A DNA stretch of 34,497 bases, taken from the NCBI GenBank assembly GCA_015232705.1, contig JADFZD010000004.1, positions 1 through 34,497 on the forward strand, written 5' to 3'. Each line of letters begins with the position of its first letter. The stretch's first letter is position 1. The position numbers and the translations under genes were made by a program. This DNA is from Magnetococcales bacterium. GTDB lineage: Bacteria > Pseudomonadota > Magnetococcia > Magnetococcales > Magnetaquicoccaceae. The notes beneath the pieces are model-generated. The model ran no database searches and was not told where the DNA came from. It saw only the letters and a program-made list of their open reading frames with translations. Positions 7,630-14,908 of this stretch are shown one piece after another.

Positions 7630-10600
7630 GGGCGGACTCCTCGGGCAGGGCAATAAGCGCGGGTGGCAGAGGATCGAAATGGCCCTGGTACCAATCCTTG
7701 GAGTTGTCGGCATATGGTGGCGCCGGCAGGGTGTTTTCCCAGATCTGCCAGCCGCTCCCAGGCACGAAGTGATGCATGACGCCACTCTCCGGATCCACAC
7801 AGGCCAGCTCGATCCAACCGTTGCCCACCAGCTCGCGAATCGGCTCCTGACGCAGATAGATCTCGGTGAGAATCTCCGGACGCTGCTCGACGATCACCAA
7901 AAGTCGCATCGCCTCGTGGATCTCGATCATCTGGCGCGGCAGTCCGGTACGCAAATCCGAAGCACTCCCCTCCATCACCCCGAACAGACCGGTGATGTTA
8001 TGCACCACCTTGGTGCCGCACCCGTAACGCTCGTTGTCCACGGTGGAAAAGTAGTACTCCAGACTGATGCCGGCACCCACCGGTCCTGCCGCGAGCAGGA
8101 TCGATTCCACGATGCTCCCATCCGGATCGCGCGTCGGATCATAGGAGATCAGATACATGCGCCGATCGAAAAAAACACCGCGCGACACCGAACGCCGTCC
8201 GATCAAGGCCACGGCGTTGGTGGCATGACCCAGCTCCGGCCTGGCCTGACTGAAATCCACCCCACGGCGACGCATGTGCGCCAGAGCGCGCTCCCTGGAG
8301 CCATCGTGCGGAGCCGAAGCGAGCCTCCGCGCGCGCTCGTGCGCCGAGGCAAAACAGGCGGCTTGCAGGGGGGTCTCCAGACGAGCCAAAGCCCCCTTCC
8401 CCGCCGGCGGCAGCCGGTCATGGTCAAACCAGAAAAGCGCTTCGTTGCCGGTATTGTGCTCGCCACCGACAAACCAGCAATCCTCCGGGATGTCGATCCC
8501 CTGGCCACGCAAACGGGCGCGCACCTCGGGATGATTGGCCATGGCCGCAAACAGCCGGGCATTCGGCCCCCCGTGACGACCACTGCAGGCCCCGCAGTCG
8601 TAGGCCGCCAGATGCGGGTTGTTCTGACTGCTGCTCCCGTGTCCCAGAATCGCCACGATGGGCGCAAATCCGTCGGTCAGACCGATGGAACGCAGAAATC
8701 CGGCCACCCGCCCGGCCTGCTCATCCAGGGTGAATCCGACGCGCGGACTCTCCGGGGTGGCCGGGGTGTCGGGATCCGAAGCGGTCAGGGTCACCTCGGT
8801 CGGCACCTCGGTATCCATGTGATTGGCAAAGGTTCCGGTGAGACGGCTGAACGGTTCCGGAAGCCAACTTCGGGCCAGCAAAGAGACCCAGGCGACCGGA
8901 GCCAGCAGCGGGGTGATCAACGTCGGAATCAGCAATCCGCGATGCGTGGCGCGCATGGTCAACCGTTGCCACCAGCCACGGGTACCCAGCCAGCGCCGGT
9001 GCCGTCGCAACGCCGACTCGTGACCGGCACGCGGACGCTCTTCCACACGGTGCGAGGGTGTCACCACCACCGGACAGAGCGGCGACAAGCCGGCGTCGTC
9101 CAGGCCGCGCCAGCTGACCGGCACCCCGAAGAAGCCCGCCGCACCCAAAGTCTCCACACCCGGTGCGATCTCTTCCAAGTGACGCCGTATTCCCTCTTCG
9201 CGATCATCCATGCAGAAGATCACCTGCGCCTCGGGTCGTACCTCACGGGTCGCCCAACGCCCCCGGCCCCGATTGGCCAACAAAGCCGCAAAAATCCGCT
9301 CCCGATAGTGCCGTTCGTAGGCCTTGAGCCACAAGAAACCCTCCTGCTCGTCATCGACCGACTCAAGGACCGCCATCAAAGCGTGGGCCCCTTCCGCGCC
9401 GATGGCCTCCAGATCGGTCGCCGTCAGACCGAGATGCTGGCACAACAAAAACAGCGGCCAGGCGCGCGCACTGGTGACCGAGTGGGGTCGGGAACCGTTC
9501 AACCCATCGGTTTCGGTCCAGATCCGCCAGGCGATCTTGCGCCACTCGGCAGGCAGATCCGGATCACTGGCCGGAATATGAATCAATCGGGTGGCGCGCG
9601 TGGCCAGAAACTCCGGCAAGGACCCGGAGAAAAGGGCATGACGGGCGAAAAACTCCCCGCGATAGCGCTGAAAATGCCATCCCAACATGCCCAACGTCGG
9701 TTCGAGCAGCCAGATCGCCCGACTGAGCCGCAGGGCGAACAGCCGCTCCAGCACCAGCCGTACCGCCAGATAGTCGGCCATGGCCACCCGCGCCGTGCTT
9801 CCCCCATACCCCGGTCGCAGCGACCGCCACATCATCATTCCCGACCAGCCGGGCAGCTCCAGCGCCAGCCGCTCCAGATACCCGCCCCAGCGCGCCTCCG
9901 GCAGCTCCAACCGTTTCAGACAAAAGGCGATCGTCTCCAAGGCATCATCCGGAAGATCCGTCAGTTGCTCCTCCCAGTCCGGGAGATCTTCCAATCCCTG
10001 TCCCTGCTCCCGCACGGCATGCCGTTTCCAGGCCAGATAAAAACCCGCCTCCCGCTCCGGCAGAATCCAGCTTGCCACCCCCAGATCGAGAAAACCGCTC
10101 AAATAGCGCAACAGATAGGGCCGGATGGCCTCCAGAAGATCCTCACCCGTCACCAGACGCAACAGCCCGCGCAACGTCAGATCGCACCCTACCCGCCCGA
10201 CCAGCGCCTCCCACTGACGCCCGGACTCCCCGCGAATCGCGGCGATGATCTCTCGCTGCCCCTCGTACTCGCCCAATCGGGTCGAGTCGTCCGAAAACGG
10301 CGCATCCTCCTCGCTGGCCAGATCGAGCCGCTGTTCGCCATACCCCTCCCGATGGCTCAACCCAAAGCGCTCCAGACAGGCGCGCCACAGCGCCCCCACC
10401 GCCAGACTCTCCTCTTCGAGGGCGAAATGATCGCGACTCTCCTGGGCGACGCCAGACTGCAACTGCTCCAACGCCCCCTTTTCGCCGATCTCCCAGGCCA
10501 ACTGACGCGAAGTGATCGCCCCGATGCCATGTCGCAGCTTCAAGAACAGGATCTCGCCGCGACGCGTGGATGCGACCACCTCCTCGGCGCGTGACTCCGG

Positions 10601-10888
10601 ATCCGCCCAGATCGCCGCTCGCAGATCCTCATGGTCGATGCGCCCCTCGGCGAACAATGCCCGAAAGCGCTCCGCAGGCAGATAGCCATAAATGCCGGTA
10701 TAGTGGCGCGCCTTGGCCAGCGCCGTGGCAAAATCGTGCTTCTGAAAGCCATGCAGGGTGTTGTGATGGACGAAATCCCGAATCGACGCCTGACCCGGAA
10801 CCAGATGTTCCAGATGGTGGATGGCCGCCTCGATTCTCTCGCGACCACTCATGGGCCTGTCCTGGTCATGGGAAGGGGGGTGCGCCAT
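7616..10888 (-). CDS. dabA: DabA: DUF2309/UPF0753 carbonic-anhydrase-like subunit, long form
   Basis: A 1090-residue protein of the DUF2309 (UPF0753) family, the zinc-dependent, beta-carbonic-anhydrase-like subunit of the DAB complex that hydrates CO2 to bicarbonate in the cytoplasm. The four zinc or active-site ligands known from Halothiobacillus DabA can be matched: C559 and D561 in VIFCMDDREE, H750 in ILGHGSSS and C765 in YDCGACSG. The H-to-C spacing of 15 equals that of the characterised protein. It is roughly 250 residues longer than the ~830-residue Halothiobacillus protein, mostly N-terminal to the active site; long forms are known. The ATG at 10888 has AGAGG seven bases upstream, lying in the tail of the preceding NuoM-like gene ten bases away. 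dabB starts inside its 3' end. A large antisense ORF (7451-10594) is a codon-bias shadow. Confidence 0.96.
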   Translation of the reverse strand: MAHPPSHDQDRPMSGRERIEAAIHHLEHLVPGQASIRDFVHHNTLHGFQKHDFATALAKARHYTGIYGYLPAERFRALFAEGRIDHEDLRAAIWADPESRAEEVVASTRRGEILFLKLRHGIGAITSRQLAWEIGEKGALEQLQSGVAQESRDHFALEEESLAVGALWRACLERFGLSHREGYGEQRLDLASEEDAPFSDDSTRLGEYEGQREIIAAIRGESGRQWEALVGRVGCDLTLRGLLRLVTGEDLLEAIRPYLLRYLSGFLDLGVASWILPEREAGFYLAWKRHAVREQGQGLEDLPDWEEQLTDLPDDALETIAFCLKRLELPEARWGGYLERLALELPGWSGMMMWRSLRPGYGGSTARVAMADYLAVRLVLERLFALRLSRAIWLLEPTLGMLGWHFQRYRGEFFARHALFSGSLPEFLATRATRLIHIPASDPDLPAEWRKIAWRIWTETDGLNGSRPHSVTSARAWPLFLLCQHLGLTATDLEAIGAEGAHALMAVLESVDDEQEGFLWLKAYERHYRERIFAALLANRGRGRWATREVRPEAQVIFCMDDREEGIRRHLEEIAPGVETLGAAGFFGVPVSWRGLDDAGLSPLCPVVVTPSHRVEERPRAGHESALRRHRRWLGTRGWWQRLTMRATHRGLLIPTLITPLLAPVAWVSLLARSWLPEPFSRLTGTFANHMDTEVPTEVTLTASDPDTPATPESPRVGFTLDEQAGRVAGFLRSIGLTDGFAPIVAILGHGSSSQNNPHLAAYDCGACSGRHGGPNARLFAAMANHPEVRARLRGQGIDIPEDCWFVGGEHNTGNEALFWFDHDRLPPAGKGALARLETPLQAACFASAHERARRLASAPHDGSRERALAHMRRRGVDFSQARPELGHATNAVALIGRRSVSRGVFFDRRMYLISYDPTRDPDGSIVESILLAAGPVGAGISLEYYFSTVDNERYGCGTKVVHNITGLFGVMEGSASDLRTGLPRQMIEIHEAMRLLVIVEQRPEILTEIYLRQEPIRELVGNGWIELACVDPESGVMHHFVPGSGWQIWENTLPAPPYADNSKDWYQGHFDPLPPALIALPEESAHVVA

Positions 10889-10898
10889 GCGCGTACCT

Positions 10899-12356
10899 CT
10901 ACAGACGTGCGGCGAACAGATCGCCGAATCGGTTGAGGGATGCCTCCATCAGATTCAGCAAGGGCGCGGGCAAAAAACCCAACAGCACGATACCCGCCGC
11001 AAGTATGCCGGCAGCGGCCAACTCCAGGCGTCCCATGGGGGTGATGACCGGCAGTTTGGGCTGTTCGGGTCCGGTGCACAGACACCCGACGGTACGCACC
11101 GCATAGGCAGCGCTCACCAGCATGCCCACCGACACCAGCGCCGCCGGCCAGCCCCAGCGTTGCAAACCGGCGAGCATCACATGCAACTCAGCGATGAAAC
11201 CCGAAGTTCCCGGCACCCCCACCGAGGCCATGAAGGCCAGAGCCACGAAAAAGGCCATGCGCGGCGCAACCCGGATCAGCGAACCGTAGGCGCGGATGTC
11301 GCGGGTATGGGTGCGCTCGTAGAGCAGACCGATGATCAGGAACATCGCTCCAGCGGTCAGGCCATGGGAGACCATCTGCAGCATGGCGCCGGTGATTCCG
11401 TCGTGGTTCAAGGTGGCGATACCGAGCAGTACCACCCCCATGTGGCTGACCGAGGAGTAGGCGATCATCCCCTTGAGATCGATCTGTTTCCAGGCGAGCA
11501 CCCCGCCGTGGATCAGGTTGATGAAGGCCAGGGTGGCCAGGAGTCCCTGGAGGGCCAGTACGGCGTCCGGCAGCATGATGGCGGCGCGGATCAGACCATA
11601 GGAGCCCATTTTCAGCAGCGCGCCGGAGAGCAGGATGCTCACCGGGCTGGGCGCCTCGACATGGGCGAGTGGCAGCCAGCCATGCAGAGGAAAAATCGGC
11701 ATCTTGACCCCGAAGCCGATCAGAAAGCCGGCGAAGATCAGAATCTGATGCTCGGTCGAGAGGCCGCGCAGACCGGCAGCCATCTCCTGCATGAGGAAGG
11801 AGTGGACATGGGAGGCGTCAAAGGCCAACAGCAGGGCGATCAGCATGAAAACCGAGCCGCCCATCGTGTAGAGCACGAAGTTCAAGGCCGCGCGATTGCG
11901 CTGTTTGCCGCCAAAGGTATTGATGAGAAAAAAGAGCGGCAGGAGGGTCAGTTCCCAGAAGATGTAGAAGATCGTCCAATCCTGGGCCATGAAGACCCCG
12001 ATCATGGCGGCCTCCAGGAGCAGCAGCAGAATATGATAGGGCTTGATCCGCTCCCGGATGCCACCCGAAGCGAGGATCGCGACCAGGGAAAGGAGGGCGG
12101 CCAGAAGCAGCATGGGCATGGCGAGGCCATCGACGCCGAGGGCGAAATGGCTTCCGGATTGGGGGCGCCAGAGAGTTTTTTCCAGCAGTTGCAGCTCACC
12201 GTGGGTGGAGACAAAACCAGCCGACAGCCAAAGGGTCATGGCCAGGGTGGCGCTCGCTGCAAGGAGCGCCACGATGCGGGCACGGGCAGCGGGCAACAGG
12301 AGAATGACTCCGGCACCGACCACAGGCAGCAACAGCAGGGTGAGCAGAGGTTTCAT
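10899..12356 (-). CDS. NuoM-like proton-translocating membrane subunit (first in locus)
   Basis: A 485-residue polytopic membrane protein close to complex I NuoM. The translocation residues are intact: E135 (YIFWELTLLP), K218 (GFGVKMPIFPLHGWLP), K249 (ALLKMGSYG) and E390 (SGFIAELHV). It is the subunit most like true NuoM in this locus, including the HGWLPLAHVEAP signature. It lies immediately upstream of dabA with a ten-base gap that includes dabA's ribosome binding site, so the two are almost certainly co-transcribed. Context points to a DIC-uptake role rather than NADH dehydrogenase. No strong Shine-Dalgarno precedes the ATG at 12356. It is separated from sulP by 312 bases containing a REP-like copy and a 129-bp tandem duplication. 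Confidence 0.92.
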   Translation of the reverse strand: MKPLLTLLLLPVVGAGVILLLPAARARIVALLAASATLAMTLWLSAGFVSTHGELQLLEKTLWRPQSGSHFALGVDGLAMPMLLLAALLSLVAILASGGIRERIKPYHILLLLLEAAMIGVFMAQDWTIFYIFWELTLLPLFFLINTFGGKQRNRAALNFVLYTMGGSVFMLIALLLAFDASHVHSFLMQEMAAGLRGLSTEHQILIFAGFLIGFGVKMPIFPLHGWLPLAHVEAPSPVSILLSGALLKMGSYGLIRAAIMLPDAVLALQGLLATLAFINLIHGGVLAWKQIDLKGMIAYSSVSHMGVVLLGIATLNHDGITGAMLQMVSHGLTAGAMFLIIGLLYERTHTRDIRAYGSLIRVAPRMAFFVALAFMASVGVPGTSGFIAELHVMLAGLQRWGWPAALVSVGMLVSAAYAVRTVGCLCTGPEQPKLPVITPMGRLELAAAGILAAGIVLLGFLPAPLLNLMEASLNRFGDLFAARL

Positions 12357-12379
12357 GAATGACGGGACTGAGGGGTCTT

Positions 12380-12450
12380 CCCTTCCTGGGGTTCAGGAAC
12401 CACAGGCTCCTGGCGAGATCCAAGGGGGCAACCCTTGGGATTTTTTTTGT
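12380..12450. repeat. REP-like repeat with terminator-like hairpin facing the operon
   Basis: This is a member of the dispersed palindromic family (TTCCTGGGGTTCAGGAA, then CCAAGGG-GGCAA-CCCTTGG). The second hairpin, at 12420-12438, is followed by GA and eight Ts at 12441-12448, which is a textbook intrinsic terminator in the + direction. No + strand gene precedes it, so it would only stop antisense transcription. On the - strand the A-run comes before the stem, so it should not block transcription from sulP to the NuoM-like gene. Confidence 0.6.
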
Positions 12451-12453
12451 TGA

Positions 12454-12712
12454 CGCCTGGATCCGGAAAGCTGATCGCTCCTTGGGAGCCAAGCAATCAC
12501 AAAACAATCATGTGATTTTCCAACCTGCGCGTCAACGGTTCATGCAGGACTTTCCACAAGAAGAGGAGGCCGGTCTCGCATCCGCCTGGATCCAGGAAGC
12601 AGATCGCTCCTCTGGAGCCAGGCAATCACAAAACAATCATGTGATTTTCCAACCTGTGCGTCAACGGTTCACGCAGGACTTTCCACAGGCAGAAGAGGCC
12701 GGTCTCGCATCC
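12454..12712. repeat. 129-bp tandem duplication spanning the 3' end of sulP
   Basis: Two adjacent copies (12454-12582 and 12583-12711) have a constant offset of 129 bases at every landmark checked: CGCCTGGATCC at 12454/12583, AATCACAAAACAATCATGTG at 12495/12624 and GAGGCCGGTCTCGCATCCGC at 12566/12695. The copies differ at only a minority of positions. The second copy contains the last codons and stop of sulP, so the first copy carries an orphaned duplicate of the sulP C-terminal coding end. Confidence 0.92.
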
Positions 12713-14393
12713 GCCCCAAACGATCGTAGATGCTGCCAAGGGCGAGCTGTTCGGTGGCAAAGATGTTGTCGCCACCACCCACGGTTTCGAAGAGTCCGGT
12801 GGCGTGCATCACCTGGAGGATCTGGCGCTTCAGACCCGAGAAGACCATGACGATGCCGTTTTTGTGCAACCGCTCCACCAGATGATGGATCACCTCCTCG
12901 CCCGAGGCATCGAGCTGGTTGATGCCGTCTCCCACCAGCAGCAGAAAACGGGCATCCGGCTTGGCGGCCACGGCGTTGAGGATCATCTCCTCGAAGTAGG
13001 AGACGTTGGCGAAGTAGAGCTGTCCATCGAAGCGGATGACGATGATCTCCGGGTCGGTGGGCAAATTGGGGTGAAAGGCCAAATCGCGGAAGGTGCCATC
13101 CTCGTGAAGACCGAGCAGGGCGACACGCGGACTCATGGTGCGATAGAGAAAAAGGATGATCGCCAGTCCGCCGCCGAAAAAGATCCCCTTGTCCAGATGC
13201 GGGGCAAAACCGAGCGAGGCGATGAAGGTGGCGATGGCGGCGATGCCGTCATGGCGGTTGGCGTGCCAGGCATGGCCGATAGCTTGGAAGTTGATCAGGC
13301 CGACCACGGCCATCATGATCACCGCCGCGAGCACCGCCTCGGGGAGGTGATACAGAAGCGGGGTGAGAAACAGCAGGGTGACCAGCACCATCAGAGAGGT
13401 GAAGACCGAGGCAAAGCCACTTTTGGCCCCGGCATCAAGATTGACCGCCGAGCGCGAGAACGAGCCGGAGGTGGGATAGGATTGGGTGAAAGAGCCGATC
13501 AGATTGCCGAGTCCCTGTCCGATGAGCTCCTGATTGGGATCGATGCTGTCGCGGGTACGGGCAGCCATGGCCTTGGCAATCGAGATGGCCTCCATGAAGC
13601 CGACCAGGGAGATCACCAGGGCGGTTCCGGCCAGGGAGAACATCCGCTCCATGTCAAGGTAGGGCAATGCCACATGGGGCAGGCCTTGCGGAATCGCGCC
13701 GACCACCTTGCCACCCATGGCATCGAAGCCGATCATCCAGCTGACGAGTGTGGAGAGGGCCACGGCGATCAGGACGCTGGGCAGTCCGGGACGTTTTTTC
13801 TTCAAGGTGAACATGATGATAAAAGAGAGCACCCCAAAGGCCAGGGATGGCCAGTGGACCAGGTGGAGCTGTTGCAGCACGCCCCAGATATCGATCAGGA
13901 AGTGTTCGCTGCGTCCCATCTTGACGCCGAAGATCTTGGAGAGTTGCGACAGACCGATGATCAGGGCGGCGGCGTTGGTGAAGCCGAGAATCACCGGGTG
14001 GGAGAGGAAGTTGACCACCACGCCGAGGCGCAGAAGACCAAGAGCCAGTTGCACCACGCCGATCATCAGGGACATGAGGATCGCCAGAGAGACGAATTCG
14101 TTGCTGCCGGGCTGGGCGAACGGCAACAGGGCCGAGGCGGTCAGAAGCGACACCACGGCCACCGGACCGGTGGCCAGCTGTCGCGAGGAGCCGAACAGCG
14201 CTGCCACAGCCCCGGGGAGGAAGGCGGCATAAAGACCGTAATAGGCTGGCAGACCAGCCAGATTGGCATAGGCCATCGATTGCGGGATCAACACCAGGGC
14301 CACGGTGATGCCAGCCACGATATCTGCGCGCAGGGTGTCGAGGCGCATCGGAAACCAGGCCAAAAACGGAAAGATTCGTACCAGTGGTAACAT
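12669..14393 (-). CDS. SulP-family anion transporter with STAS domain (possible bicarbonate importer)
   Basis: A 574-residue SulP/SLC26-type transporter. The ATG at 14393 has GAGG ten bases upstream; the track's TTG three codons earlier lies too close to that site. The N-terminal hallmark ADIVAGITVALVLIPQSMAY is followed by about twelve hydrophobic segments and the SulP signature region FTQSYPTSGSFSRSAVN. A C-terminal STAS domain (roughly residues 440-550) contains DGINQLDASGEE. SulP proteins carry sulfate, bicarbonate or other anions; BicA-type members are Na+-dependent bicarbonate importers. Because the next genes on the same strand are a DAB module, bicarbonate is a reasonable substrate guess, but sulfate cannot be excluded. 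The last codons lie in a 129-bp tandem duplication. Confidence 0.92.
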   Translation of the reverse strand: MLPLVRIFPFLAWFPMRLDTLRADIVAGITVALVLIPQSMAYANLAGLPAYYGLYAAFLPGAVAALFGSSRQLATGPVAVVSLLTASALLPFAQPGSNEFVSLAILMSLMIGVVQLALGLLRLGVVVNFLSHPVILGFTNAAALIIGLSQLSKIFGVKMGRSEHFLIDIWGVLQQLHLVHWPSLAFGVLSFIIMFTLKKKRPGLPSVLIAVALSTLVSWMIGFDAMGGKVVGAIPQGLPHVALPYLDMERMFSLAGTALVISLVGFMEAISIAKAMAARTRDSIDPNQELIGQGLGNLIGSFTQSYPTSGSFSRSAVNLDAGAKSGFASVFTSLMVLVTLLFLTPLLYHLPEAVLAAVIMMAVVGLINFQAIGHAWHANRHDGIAAIATFIASLGFAPHLDKGIFFGGGLAIILFLYRTMSPRVALLGLHEDGTFRDLAFHPNLPTDPEIIVIRFDGQLYFANVSYFEEMILNAVAAKPDARFLLLVGDGINQLDASGEEVIHHLVERLHKNGIVMVFSGLKRQILQVMHATGLFETVGGGDNIFATEQLALGSIYDRLGRMRDRPLLPVESPA

Positions 14394-14420
14394 GAATTTC
14401 AATCCTCGCGCGTTAATTAC

Positions 14421-14529
14421 ACTTTGTCACATTTCAAACTTGTCGATTCGAGTATAATCCGTCATTCTCGCCAATTCTACTTTGTTGCGTTTCAAACATA
14501 TCGTTTCGAGTCGATTCCGTCATTCCTGC
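14421..14529. repeat. 58-bp imperfect tandem repeat upstream of sulP
   Basis: Two copies begin with ACTTTGT at 14421 and 14479. The landmarks TTTCAAAC (14432/14490) and CCGTCATTC (14459/14517) keep the same 58-base offset. The repeat lies just upstream of the sulP start, so it occupies likely promoter or leader DNA of the DIC locus. I could not place a convincing promoter in it. Confidence 0.75.
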
Positions 14530-14719
14530 CAAAGCGGGAATCCAGAATGCAACCTGGCGACATTTGGATTGATGCCATCAGAAAATGATTCAAAATCTTA
14601 TAATTATCGATTGACAGATTGATTTATCCCTTGGCTGTCCGCATGCTTTCATGTCTGTTCAAAAAGGGCATTTGGAAGGGGCAATCAGAACCTTGGATTC
14701 TCGTTTTCGCGGGAATGAC
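14519..14719. repeat. Element bounded by GTCATTCC-type inverted repeats (~200 bp)
   Basis: The left end reads GTCATTCCTGCCAAAGCGGG and the right end is its near complement (ending CGCGGGAATGAC). The ends resemble the GTCATTCCCGCGAAAGCGGGAATCC motif dispersed in many proteobacterial genomes. The interior is AT-richer than the surroundings and has no gene. It fills most of the 14394-14908 gap between sulP and the response regulator; nothing further is seen between 14720 and 14908. Confidence 0.6.
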
Positions 14720-14908
14720 ATGTCAATTCAAAAAGTCGCGCAATGCAAAATGGTTTCAGTTGAATAGGGCACAATAGAAACCAAGAGGCTGCAGGGCAAT
14801 GACCAGACAGTCGATGCAGGCCTTGGTTGTCCGCCAGATGGCATGGCAATCGAGGAGCGCAGTTCGAATTTCTCCTTGATCGAAGCACCTCACGCGCCAT
14901 CGCGGCGG

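Noticed and set aside
7451-10594. 1047-residue + strand ORF
   Set aside because: It is antisense to dabA and dabB, has low-complexity Pro/Gln/Arg/His-rich sequence and no recognisable domain; it is a shadow of high-GC codon bias.
10821-12362. 513-residue + strand ORF
   Set aside because: Antisense to the NuoM-like gene at 10899-12356; hydrophilic Gln/Gly/His-rich shadow of a membrane protein.
12454-12712. CRISPR-like array
   Set aside because: Only two directly abutting 129-bp units without spacers; this is a segmental tandem duplication.
12804-14390. 528-residue + strand ORF
   Set aside because: Antisense to sulP, composed mostly of Gly, Asp, Glu, His and Gln, with no domain.
2587-14393. 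Respiratory complex I (nuo) or Mrp antiporter operon
   Set aside because: None of the nuoA-K, G, F, E or small mrp subunit genes are present, and the NuoL/M-like genes surround a DUF2309 gene, the hallmark of DAB systems.
14394-14720. Sigma-54 (-24/-12) promoter ahead of sulP
   Set aside because: I scanned the - strand by eye and found no acceptable GG-N10-GC element; a motif search would be needed to claim one.
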